From NCBI RefSeq assembly GCF_003696365.1, contig NZ_RFFM01000002.1:62001-126000 (forward strand): 64,000 nucleotides of DNA, given 5' to 3'. This document shows, one piece after another, positions 38,982-46,631 of the stretch (the stretch's first letter is position 1; every line of letters starts with the position of its first letter). Source of the stretch: Stutzerimonas zhaodongensis (GTDB lineage Bacteria; Pseudomonadota; Gammaproteobacteria; Pseudomonadales; Pseudomonadaceae). The position numbers and the translations under genes were made by a program. The notes below the pieces were generated by a model that was given only the letters and a program-made list of their open reading frames with translations, ran no database searches and had not been told where the DNA came from.

Positions 38982-39641
38982 TCACGCCAGCACATACCGG
39001 ATGACCGCGTCGCCGATCATCTGCTTATGACGCTCAAAGACGGAAGCCTCAGAAAGGTCAATCTCGTGAATCGTCGAGAACGTATGCCGATTGGAGACGC
39101 GAAAAAAGCAGAAAGAGCTGATCAGCATATGCAGATCGAGCGGCTCGACGTCGCGACGAAATAACCCTGCTGCGACTCCCCGGTCGAGGATCGAAGCGAT
39201 GGAGGTCAGCACTGATTTGTTGAGCGCTGCGATCACTTGGGATTTGGCGATGTGCGTCCCTTTGTGAATATTCTCGATGCTCACCACACGAATGAAATCC
39301 ACGTTCCGGTTGTGATGCTCGAAGGTGAATTCTACGAGCCTCCGGATCGCCTCATCAGGGGCCAGCTCGTCAAGCTTCAACTCTTCTTCGGTAGCACGGA
39401 TATCGCCATACAGCTTTTCCAGGACGGCAAGATAGAGCTGCTCCTTGCTTCCGAAGTAATAATAGATCATCCGTTTGGAGGTTCGGGTGCGCTCGGCAAT
39501 AGCGTCGACACGCGCGCCGCTCAGGCCTTGCTCGGCAAACTCGGTAACAGCAGCCAGAAGGATTTCCTGCCGAGTTTTCTCCGGATTGTTCTTGCGCGGC
39601 AGACGTGTGACGGGTGCTGCTTCGATGGACGTGTCCGACAT
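38982..39641 (-). CDS. TetR/AcrR-family regulator of the quinate module
   Basis: A 219-residue TetR protein. Helix-turn-helix at about residues 30-70 ('GARVDAIAERTRTSKRMIYYYFGSKEQLY') and an all-helical ligand domain behind it. It lies between the TRAP operon and quiC, so it probably represses both. The twin 19-mer sites before aroQ and quiC are candidate operators; no copy was seen before the tetR gene itself. Ligand unknown, perhaps quinate, dehydroshikimate or protocatechuate. Confidence 0.87.
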   Translation of the reverse strand: MSDTSIEAAPVTRLPRKNNPEKTRQEILLAAVTEFAEQGLSGARVDAIAERTRTSKRMIYYYFGSKEQLYLAVLEKLYGDIRATEEELKLDELAPDEAIRRLVEFTFEHHNRNVDFIRVVSIENIHKGTHIAKSQVIAALNKSVLTSIASILDRGVAAGLFRRDVEPLDLHMLISSFCFFRVSNRHTFSTIHEIDLSEASVFERHKQMIGDAVIRYVLA

Positions 39642-39719
39642 GTAGGGCTCGGTCGCTCGGCGGATGCGCCGGAATTATTACTGGCGGCCATAGAAAAGTC
39701 ATCGACCGCCTTGCAGGGA

Positions 39720-41612
39720 TCAAATCCTGGCAGTGCGCCCGGCACGCGCTTGCGCCATGGCCGCCAAACGCACCGCAACATTGGCAGCACCGTAACCCAC
39801 ATAGTCCTTGCGCTGAAGTATCTCGAAGAAAAATCGATCTTCGAACGGCTCGGTATAGACATGGAAGAATTCGCCCCCTTGCCCATCACGATCGTAAAGC
39901 ACGTTGTAGTAGGCGAGCTGACTGAGAAAGTCGTCGTCAAAATCGAACCGGGCCGCCAAGTCGTCGTAGTAGTTCATCGGGATTTCCAGCAATGGCACTC
40001 CCGCGTCTTTGACCTGGCTTACTGCGGCGAAGATGTCATCGCAGGCAAAGGCGATGTGATGGACACCGGAACCGCGGTAATGCGACAGAGCATGGGAAAT
40101 CGCTGTGTTTCGGTTCTCGGAGATGTTCAATGGCAGTCGCACCGTCCCGCAGCGGCTACGGATGGCTCGGCTTTTCACCAGCCCATACGGGTCCGGCAGC
40201 ACCACTTCATCATCCGCCTCGAAGTCGAGAACGGTTTTATAGAAAAGCACCCAGCTGTCCAGACTTTCGGCAGGTAACGCCATCGCCAGATGGTCGATGC
40301 GCAGAAGCGGCCCGCTGCTCGTTGCCGGCGTCAACTCGAAGTCCGTTTCGTAGATGCTGTCGGTATCGGGATGATCTTCGACCAGATAAAGCAGGCTTCC
40401 ATCCGGCGCCCGCACCGCAGGGATCTCACGCTCGTTCGGCCCGACGAGGCCGCGATAAGGTTGACCGCCATACTGGCGAGCCCGTTCTAGCGCTTCCCCG
40501 CTATCGCGGACTTTGAGAGCCGTCGCGCAGAGCGAAGGCCCATGCGCTTCCAGAAATCCATGAGCGAAGGAGTACGGCTCGCTGTTCAACACCAGATTGA
40601 TGTCACCCTGGCGCAACAAGCTGACCGATTTGCTGCGGTGCCGTCCGGCTTGAGAAAACCCCAGTTTGCCAAGCAGCACGGACAAACGCGCCCCAAGCGG
40701 CTCGTCAACCGCAAACTCCAGGAACTCAACGCCCTGCATCGGCCCCACCGCAGGCGGATGGAAGAGAGGCTGGCTGACGTCGTGGTGTTGATGGTGCAGC
40801 AGGTCCGCAGTCTTCTCTTCCAGATAGCGCAGCGAGCGCAGACCGTCGACAGCGTTCTGCCGGGGCGGCGCTGCGCGAAAGCCATCATTGAAGACTTCAA
40901 GCGATATGGGGCCCTTGTAACCGGCGCGCAGAATCGGCGCGAGAAAAGCCGGGAGATCGAACTCTCCCTGGCCCGGAAAGCAGCGGAAGTGTCGGCTCCA
41001 TTCGAGCACGTCCATGGCCAGTAAGGGTGCATCTGCAAGTTGGACAAAGAATATCTTGTTGCCTGGTATCTCGATGATTCCGCTTGGGTCATCCTTCAGC
41101 GAAAGCGTATGAAAGCTGTCCAGAAGCACGCCAAGGCTGGGGTGATCAGCTTCTCGTACGATGTCCCATACCTGACGCCAAGTCTTTACGTGACGGCCCC
41201 ACGCAAGCGCTTCATAGCCGATGCGAAGATTACGGGTCGCAGCGCGTTCAGCCAGCTGCCGCAGATCGTCCACCAAAATGTCGGTGTCCCCGACAGAGTC
41301 TGCAGCTACATTGCTGCACACCAGTACCAGATCGGTCCCCAACTCCTGCATCAAATCGAACTTGCGCTCGGCGCGCTCGAGATTGCGTCCAAGTCGATCG
41401 CGACGGCAGCCCTCGAAGTCGCGGAATGGCTGAAACAGCGAAACCTCCAACCCCAGCTCTCGGGTCATGCGCCCCACCTCCCTCGGGCTGGCGCCATGGT
41501 AGAGCAGATCGTTTTCGAAGATCTCGACCCCGTCGAATCCGGCCGCCGCAATGGCTTCGAGCTTCTCGGGTAGCGTACCGCTCAGGGAAACGGTGGCGAT
41601 GGAACGCTTCAT
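39720..41612 (-). CDS. quiC: 3-Dehydroshikimate dehydratase, fused two-domain type
   Basis: A 630-residue fusion. The N-terminal 290 residues are a TIM-barrel sugar-isomerase-like dehydratase; metal ligands would be the Glu in 'GYEALAWG', Asp in 'LLDSFHTL', Gln in 'FVQLADAP' and Glu in 'SLEVFND'. The C-terminal half is an HPPD-like dioxygenase fold with 'GVHHIAFACDD' and 'FFFEILQR'. The same layout is known in Pseudomonas QuiC. It turns 3-dehydroshikimate into protocatechuate. No protocatechuate genes are in the window. GGAGG precedes the ATG. Confidence 0.92.
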   Translation of the reverse strand: MKRSIATVSLSGTLPEKLEAIAAAGFDGVEIFENDLLYHGASPREVGRMTRELGLEVSLFQPFRDFEGCRRDRLGRNLERAERKFDLMQELGTDLVLVCSNVAADSVGDTDILVDDLRQLAERAATRNLRIGYEALAWGRHVKTWRQVWDIVREADHPSLGVLLDSFHTLSLKDDPSGIIEIPGNKIFFVQLADAPLLAMDVLEWSRHFRCFPGQGEFDLPAFLAPILRAGYKGPISLEVFNDGFRAAPPRQNAVDGLRSLRYLEEKTADLLHHQHHDVSQPLFHPPAVGPMQGVEFLEFAVDEPLGARLSVLLGKLGFSQAGRHRSKSVSLLRQGDINLVLNSEPYSFAHGFLEAHGPSLCATALKVRDSGEALERARQYGGQPYRGLVGPNEREIPAVRAPDGSLLYLVEDHPDTDSIYETDFELTPATSSGPLLRIDHLAMALPAESLDSWVLFYKTVLDFEADDEVVLPDPYGLVKSRAIRSRCGTVRLPLNISENRNTAISHALSHYRGSGVHHIAFACDDIFAAVSQVKDAGVPLLEIPMNYYDDLAARFDFDDDFLSQLAYYNVLYDRDGQGGEFFHVYTEPFEDRFFFEILQRKDYVGYGAANVAVRLAAMAQARAGRTARI

Positions 41613-42122
41613 GGGACCTCCTGCTGGCCAGGTCGCCACTGCGACCCGATATGTTCGGACGTTCCATGATTATTGAAGCCGCCGCTGCTGCAGGCAAGAA
41701 AATGTACTAACCAGTTACTTTATTGGGGCGATTATCGAACAACTAAGAATTCGCCTTGCCGGGTCAGCCCACAGCTGTGTGCGATGAGTGATCGAGAATA
41801 GCCTTTCGCAGTGCCCGGGCGACCGGCCGAGAGGCTCGTCAAGGCGGTGTGCCAGATAGGCTTCTACGCCGATCTTTGCACTGTTCAGCTTTCTGCCCGT
41901 ACTGCTGGACGAACGCATGAGCGTCCCTCGGCCAAGCGCTGGGTTGTTGACGGCGCTGGCCAGCGCAGCTAACGCGGTTGGTAATCTGGCAGCTCGCCGG
42001 ATAGGCAATCTAAGAGGCTATGACGACCTTCATGCCAGATGGAACGTAGCGCAGCAGGGCCGCTGAAATGGGCAGGCAAAACCGCCCAACTTCATCGCTC
42101 AGCAGCCCGGAATCACCGCGCC
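41613..42122. other. 510-bp gap between quiC and the polyester-hydrolase-like gene
   Basis: Contains the operator-like site 41699-41717 in the quiC promoter region. A minus-strand 97-codon frame at 41715-42008 has no recognised family, no good ribosome site and an unusual composition; it may be chance or a decayed gene. Nothing else was recognised. Confidence 0.4.
41699..41717 (-). promoter_or_regulatory. Operator-like site before quiC
   Basis: On the minus strand this reads TAACTGGTTAGTACATTTT, 87 bp upstream of the quiC ATG. It shares 17 of 19 bases with the site before aroQ, and both have ACT(A/G)G(A/T)TAGT as dyad core. The flanking bases differ, so this is a shared site and not a longer duplication. 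Confidence 0.55.
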
Positions 42123-43022
42123 TTAGTAGTTGCAGTTCTCGCGGTACTCGGAAATCCTGAGGTCTGCTGCGTGGTTTGGCCCGCACAGAAATTGGCTGTA
42201 ACGGCTATCGAAGTCGATGAACCGCTTCATCCAGGAGATTCCGTACATGCCTAGCAGGTCTTCATTGGGATAGCCCGAGTTTGCGCAGAAGTGCGACCCA
42301 CCGTATATCTCCAGAAAGGCCTTGGGCGTTGCCTCAGGGATCCTGTTGTAGAAAGGTGATGCATGCGAGCCCACGGGCGCGACTACATCGGCACTGCAGG
42401 CCAGAATCATGGTTGGCGTATTGATGGTGTTGAATCGGTTTAGGCCTGCGTAATACGGCGCCTGAGGAATGATGGCGTTGAGCGAGCGTTCGGTAGACAG
42501 CTTCAATGATCCGCCACCGCCCATGGACCAGCCAATGGCGCCCAGTCGTGTACTGTCGACTTTGCCTGAAATCGGACTTGAGCGACTGTTGCTTTGCTCG
42601 ATGACGTAATCGAGCGCCCGGCTGAGCTGCGTCGCGCGGCTGTCAGGTTGGTCGTAAATGGTGTTGGTATTCATGGTGATGACCACAAATCCATGGGAGG
42701 CCAGGCGTGGTCCCCACCATCTGATGCTGTCCTCATAGGAGAGGTATCCGGGAATGACTGCGATGGCCCCCATCTTCCCCGTGGCATTCGTAGGGTAATG
42801 GACCGTGCTGTTGCCAAAGCCTCTCAAATACCCAGACACCGAAAATGTGCTTACTGTAAAAGGACCAGACCTGCTTTGCAGCGAGGCGACTGTTGGGTTT
42901 GGGCCGCGCGAACAGTCGGCGCAAGGCGCGGATGGGCCTGGTGCAGCGTAAGCTAGGGAGCTTGCTAAAAGCGACACTGTAACCAGCGAGGTTATTCTTG
43001 CCAGATATGCCTTGAGTTTCAT
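42123..43022 (-). CDS. Secreted PETase-like polyester hydrolase / cutinase
   Basis: A 299-residue alpha/beta hydrolase with signal peptide about 1-26. Triad: S166 in 'GWSMGGGG', D212 in 'CSADVVAPV', H244 in 'GGSHFCANSG'; Y93 is the oxyanion Tyr. C209-C246 and C280-C297 match the two disulfides of Ideonella PETase, so this is a type II enzyme. Where that PETase has W185, S214 and I218, this one has Y190, H220 and F224, and F245 follows the catalytic His. Extra Cys34 and Cys37 lie near the mature N-terminus. Likely acts on cutin-like or synthetic polyesters; activity on PET is inference. Confidence 0.87.
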   Translation of the reverse strand: MKLKAYLARITSLVTVSLLASSLAYAAPGPSAPCADCSRGPNPTVASLQSRSGPFTVSTFSVSGYLRGFGNSTVHYPTNATGKMGAIAVIPGYLSYEDSIRWWGPRLASHGFVVITMNTNTIYDQPDSRATQLSRALDYVIEQSNSRSSPISGKVDSTRLGAIGWSMGGGGSLKLSTERSLNAIIPQAPYYAGLNRFNTINTPTMILACSADVVAPVGSHASPFYNRIPEATPKAFLEIYGGSHFCANSGYPNEDLLGMYGISWMKRFIDFDSRYSQFLCGPNHAADLRISEYRENCNY

Positions 43023-43426
43023 GAGTAGCCTCTTGTTATTGTTATTGCGGAATATCAGCCGCGTGTCACCTCAGGTAAGTATCAGCGAGCTGATCGGTTG
43101 AAACTATCAAGGGCGCAGACCCGACTACAATCTTCCATTCCGCTCATTTCATACAAGCGTTCAACCGGTTTTTTGCAGCAGCTAGTGATGCCGCAGAGGT
43201 TCACGTTTTCCCAATCAGAACACGGACTTTCGCGGCAGACGGGAAAGTTCCGGCTCAGCTCACTCCCACCTCTTACCTAAACATGGTTGGGAGATAACTA
43301 TTATGGAAAAGTATCAACACGGCGTGATCGCAGTAGATATTGGGCAATAACAACAATGAATGAAGCTCATAAGAGGGAATATTAAGCCCTCAAACGAGTC
43401 CTATGACTACTCCCCGTTAATCACCC
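43023..43426. promoter_or_regulatory. Divergent promoter region of hydrolase and AraC genes
   Basis: A 404-bp gap with no larger gene. It must contain both promoters, but no clear operator was fixed. A 15-codon frame (43303-43350) with a GGGAGA ribosome site precedes the AraC gene and could be a leader peptide. Confidence 0.4.
43303..43350 (+). CDS. Possible 15-codon leader peptide upstream of the AraC gene
   Basis: ATG-started peptide MEKYQHGVIAVDIGQ with GGGAGA about 9 bp upstream, ending in TAA 76 bp before the AraC ATG. The ribosome site is better than expected by chance. Nothing shows that it is translated. Confidence 0.22.
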   Translation: MEKYQHGVIAVDIGQ

Positions 43427-44353
43427 ATGACTATGAGTAAGCAGCCAGATACCGACAAGCCTGTGGCACCCAGCAGCACAGGAACCGGTAACGGCCTTTC
43501 CATACGCCCTCATACTCACGTAACTGATCACTTGGCAGAGTCAACCACCGCAATTCAGCCACCGGCGTTGATCTATGTTTCCAAAAGAAGATATATCTAC
43601 CTTGGACGCAACCAGCTGCGGATCAGGGATTTTCATTCGGCAGCATCCTCACTGCTGGTTTGCCTCGAGGGGTCGATTAGGTTCAGGTCCCAGGGAGACC
43701 ATCATTGGATTGGCGCAAAAAGTGTTCTTATTCCCGCAGGCAGCAGGATCAGCATCGAGAACAATGGCGGCGTCATGTCAGCCTGTTATTTGGACGCAGC
43801 TACGCCTGACTTCCAACTGCTGAAGAAAAAGATGGAATCGGTAGCGGCGGGTATCTATTACAACCTGACGAACGAAGATCAGATGGCCACTGGCCTGAGC
43901 CGATTGCGCGAAGAGGCGCCGGATTTCTCTGAAGCACAGCGCCGCGTGGAGCTTCTCATCGGTGAATGTTGTGATGACGCTGGAGCGAGTATCGATCCCA
44001 GGATTGCTCATGTAATCAAGCGACTAAGGGACACTGCTGCACTCAATTTGTCGGTAAAAACGCTAGCTGAAGAAGTAGGCCTATCCGAATCGGGACTGAT
44101 ACGGCTGTTCAGCACTCATATTGGTGCGCCCCTGCGCCGGCACCGTCTTTGGTACAGACTGGTCGAGTTCGTGACGTTGACCTTGTCGGGCGTACCCACT
44201 GCTATGGCGATAAAACGGTCCGGTTTTACAGATGCCTCACATTTATCCCGATGCTACAGCGGGTTCTTCGGTGTCAGTTTCTCCTATGCGTTTTCCAAGA
44301 ATACAAATGCTCGATATATCATCGAGGCACCTGAACACAACTCTAGCCACTAA
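43427..44353 (+). CDS. AraC-family transcriptional regulator
   Basis: A 308-residue regulator. The first 40 residues are polar and low-complexity, then a cupin-like ligand domain, then a C-terminal AraC DNA-binding domain. First HTH is 'LSVKTLAEEVGLSESGLIRLFSTHIG', second is 'VPTAMAIKRSGFTDASHLSRCYSGFFGVS'. It is divergent from the polyester-hydrolase-like gene and may control it. ATG codons at 43427 and 43433 are both possible. Confidence 0.87.
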   Translation: MTMSKQPDTDKPVAPSSTGTGNGLSIRPHTHVTDHLAESTTAIQPPALIYVSKRRYIYLGRNQLRIRDFHSAASSLLVCLEGSIRFRSQGDHHWIGAKSVLIPAGSRISIENNGGVMSACYLDAATPDFQLLKKKMESVAAGIYYNLTNEDQMATGLSRLREEAPDFSEAQRRVELLIGECCDDAGASIDPRIAHVIKRLRDTAALNLSVKTLAEEVGLSESGLIRLFSTHIGAPLRRHRLWYRLVEFVTLTLSGVPTAMAIKRSGFTDASHLSRCYSGFFGVSFSYAFSKNTNARYIIEAPEHNSSH

Positions 44354-44410
44354 TAAACCGGGTCCGGGGGCAACTTTTATCAGCGGCTGGACATCCGGCA
44401 GAAATAAAAA

Positions 44411-44429
44411 AGCCCGCTGTCAGCGGGCT
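44411..44429 (-). terminator. Intrinsic terminator of the curlin-repeat gene
   Basis: 9-bp stem AGCCCGCTG-T-CAGCGGGCT. On the minus strand it is followed by six T residues, 19 bp after the curlin stop codon. It may also stop the convergent AraC transcript. Confidence 0.85.
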
Positions 44430-44447
44430 TCAATAACTACTTTCGAC

Positions 44448-45494
44448 TCACTGGCCTTGCACTACCGTTGCGCTGTTGTTCGATCCGTTCTGCAAGATGC
44501 TCGCTATATTTGTCGCGGCCCCTTCGACGTTGACGTTCTGTGTCAGCGACGCAAAGTTGGAGTTGCCGGTTTGCGCAACCGTGCCGATGTCGCCCTGCCC
44601 CCACCACCCGCCCTGCGTGGCTTGGATCAGGTTGTCGGATCCACTCTGGGCCAGGTCGAGGACGTTGTTGTCTCCCGTCTGATCGATCTCGGCGCGGTTG
44701 TAATCACCGCTCGACGTGCCGGCGATGCGGGTGTTGCGTCCGCTTTGGTTGACAGCCAGCTCGTTGCCGTTCCCGGTTTGGGTGAACTCAAGCACGCTCC
44801 ATGCACCCGTGCCGGCAACCTCGGCGTTGTTCGCCTGCCCGTCTTGGTCCAGCTCTATTCGCCCACCGGGGTAGCGCCCCCCTGCGGTCTGCACGATATC
44901 GGCAAGGTTGAACTCACCACTCTGAGATACCGCCATGGACGCGCCAAAGGGCCATGCGGTTTGCTCCACGCTCAAGCTATTGCCCGTACCGCTTTGGCTG
45001 GCTTCGGCTCTGGCGCCGCCTTCCTGAATGATCAGTGCCTGGTTGCCCACCCCGCCTTGGTAACCAGTGAAGTCGTTCACTCGACCGGACTGCTGGAGAT
45101 CGATCCGATGGTCGTTGCCGTCCTGGTTGATGGAAGCCGAGTTCGCTGCATCATCAAGCTGAACAACATTGGCCGTATTGAAGGCACCAACCTGGTCGAT
45201 TACGGCGCGGTGATTCCCACTATATTCATCGTAGGTGTTGAACTGGTAAACGCTTTGATAGTTGCCTTCGCCTTGCTGAGTCAGCCTGGCCTCGCTGCGC
45301 TGCCCCGTCTGCTCGCTGCTGATTTCGTTATTCGTTCCGCTCTGGGAGGTCGTTAGTCCAAGAGCCGTTCCGAATTGAGTGGCATCCAGTTTGTTACCGT
45401 TACCGTATTGCTCCGCTGCGGCCAGATTATCGGCCTGCGCATGGCTCGCCAGCACGAGCGAAACAGCGACAGTCAGAAGAGATCGAGTGAACAT
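44448..45494 (-). CDS. Curlin-repeat amyloid-like secreted protein
   Basis: A 348-residue protein with a signal peptide (about 1-21, ASHAQA-D). The rest is roughly 25 units of about 11 residues of the type (Q)xGxxNxAxxxQ, e.g. 'QSGTGNSLSVEQ' and 'QTGDNNVLDLAQ'. This is the CsgA/CsgB repeat, which folds as stacked beta-hairpins in curli amyloid; CsgA has only five 22-residue repeats. No csgC, E, F or G gene is near, so its secretion route is unclear. AAGGAT precedes the ATG. Confidence 0.82.
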   Translation of the reverse strand: MFTRSLLTVAVSLVLASHAQADNLAAAEQYGNGNKLDATQFGTALGLTTSQSGTNNEISSEQTGQRSEARLTQQGEGNYQSVYQFNTYDEYSGNHRAVIDQVGAFNTANVVQLDDAANSASINQDGNDHRIDLQQSGRVNDFTGYQGGVGNQALIIQEGGARAEASQSGTGNSLSVEQTAWPFGASMAVSQSGEFNLADIVQTAGGRYPGGRIELDQDGQANNAEVAGTGAWSVLEFTQTGNGNELAVNQSGRNTRIAGTSSGDYNRAEIDQTGDNNVLDLAQSGSDNLIQATQGGWWGQGDIGTVAQTGNSNFASLTQNVNVEGAATNIASILQNGSNNSATVVQGQ

Positions 45495-45845
45495 GGCTCA
45501 GAATCCTTTGAGAGGGGGGCGAGGGAGATTCTTCTTCAAATGACAAATGCGGGAAATGGACTGAACGATTGAATCTTCTGCAGATGCAACGGCTGACGCC
45601 CAGATGATGCCCATCTGGTCCAGCTCATCAGAGGATCAACTCCGTTCGATGCAGGGCAGTGCGATCGTCTACCGAATGCTTTCTGCGCAACACCTCCAAA
45701 GGATCAGTACGGCGATGGATGATCGTCAGCTCTCGATATTTGCGCGAGTTAACAGTTTTGCGTGACCTGCTGCCGCCGTCGATGACAGGCATACACGTCC
45801 ATCGCATCATGGCGCTCGAGATCGTGACGCCGGACTGAACCCCGC
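45495..45845. promoter_or_regulatory. Divergent promoter region of curlin and PP2C genes with a dyad
   Basis: A 351-bp gap. The perfect inverted repeat CCAGATG-ATGCC-CATCTGG (45600-45618) lies 106 bp upstream of the curlin gene and 228 bp before the phosphatase gene and could be a regulator site. A 60-codon minus-strand frame at 45628-45810 is not convincing as a gene. Confidence 0.4.
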
Positions 45846-46619
45846 ATGCAACCTACTCTTTCTGCTTCGCTGGACTATGCCGAGCAAAGCTCGCCGGGGC
45901 GCAGGCGCAGCCACAATGAGGACGCCCTTGTCTGTGCTCCGGCGTTGGGCCTATGGGCAATCGCCGACGGCATGGGCGGGCATCAGTGCGGAGAAGTCGC
46001 GAGCAGCCTGGCGCTCGCTGCGCTGCTGCAAGCGATCGAGAATGGAGAATCCCTGGCGGCAGCGCTTCACCACGCCAATCAGGCGGTTTTAGAGGCCTCG
46101 GTAGACGACGGAATGGGCACAACCATCGTCGCTGCGCTCTTCGAGGGGAACGACTTCGAACTGGCCTGGGTGGGCGATAGCCGGGCGTATCTGGTTACTT
46201 CCAGAGGCATCGAGCAACTGACCCGTGACCATAGCTGGGTGCAGATGATGATCGATGCAGGCGAACTCAGGCCTTCTGAAGCCCATAGTCATGCCTGGCG
46301 CAATATCATCCTGCGATGCCTGGGGCGCGAGGAACCACTCGAGATCGGTACAATCAGCGGCAGCCTGAACACCGATGAACTGCTTCTGCTTTGCAGTGAT
46401 GGTCTGACCAACGAGCTGACTGACGCGCAGATACATGCCAGCTGCACCTTTGCCGATACGCTCGAGCATCTGGTGGAGCAGTTAGTCGACCAGGCTAACC
46501 ACCATGGGGGGCGCGACAATATTTCATGCATCGTCATCGGCCGTCCTGCTGTAGCACCTGCGGCCGAATCACGCGGTCGCCGCTTCATCAACATGCTGTT
46601 AAAACCTCTCAAGTCGTAA
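45846..46619 (+). CDS. PP2C-type Ser/Thr protein phosphatase
   Basis: A 257-residue PPM phosphatase. Metal-binding and catalytic motifs: 'RSHNEDAL', 'AIADGMGGH', 'GMGTTIVAALF', 'LAWVGDSRAYL', 'LLLCSDGLTN' and 'GGRDNISCIV'. It should reverse phosphorylation made by the kinase 12 bp downstream. The N- and C-termini lack membrane segments, so it is cytoplasmic. Confidence 0.92.
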   Translation: MQPTLSASLDYAEQSSPGRRRSHNEDALVCAPALGLWAIADGMGGHQCGEVASSLALAALLQAIENGESLAAALHHANQAVLEASVDDGMGTTIVAALFEGNDFELAWVGDSRAYLVTSRGIEQLTRDHSWVQMMIDAGELRPSEAHSHAWRNIILRCLGREEPLEIGTISGSLNTDELLLLCSDGLTNELTDAQIHASCTFADTLEHLVEQLVDQANHHGGRDNISCIVIGRPAVAPAAESRGRRFINMLLKPLKS

Positions 46620-46631
46620 GTAGGCGCTTTG

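Noticed and set aside
39237..40277. A 346-codon plus-strand frame opposite tetR and quiC
   Set aside because: It spans two clear minus-strand genes and the gap between them and shows no domain.
41715..42008. A 97-codon minus-strand frame between quiC and the hydrolase
   Set aside because: No recognisable domain and poor start context; only noted in the gap entry.
44232..45356. A 374-codon plus-strand frame opposite the curlin gene
   Set aside because: It is a by-product of the repetitive curlin codons; it has no family features, no ribosome site, and the minus-strand protein has a signal peptide and clear repeats.
44448..45494. A complete curli operon
   Set aside because: Only one curlin-repeat gene is present; no csgC-G genes are visible on either side.
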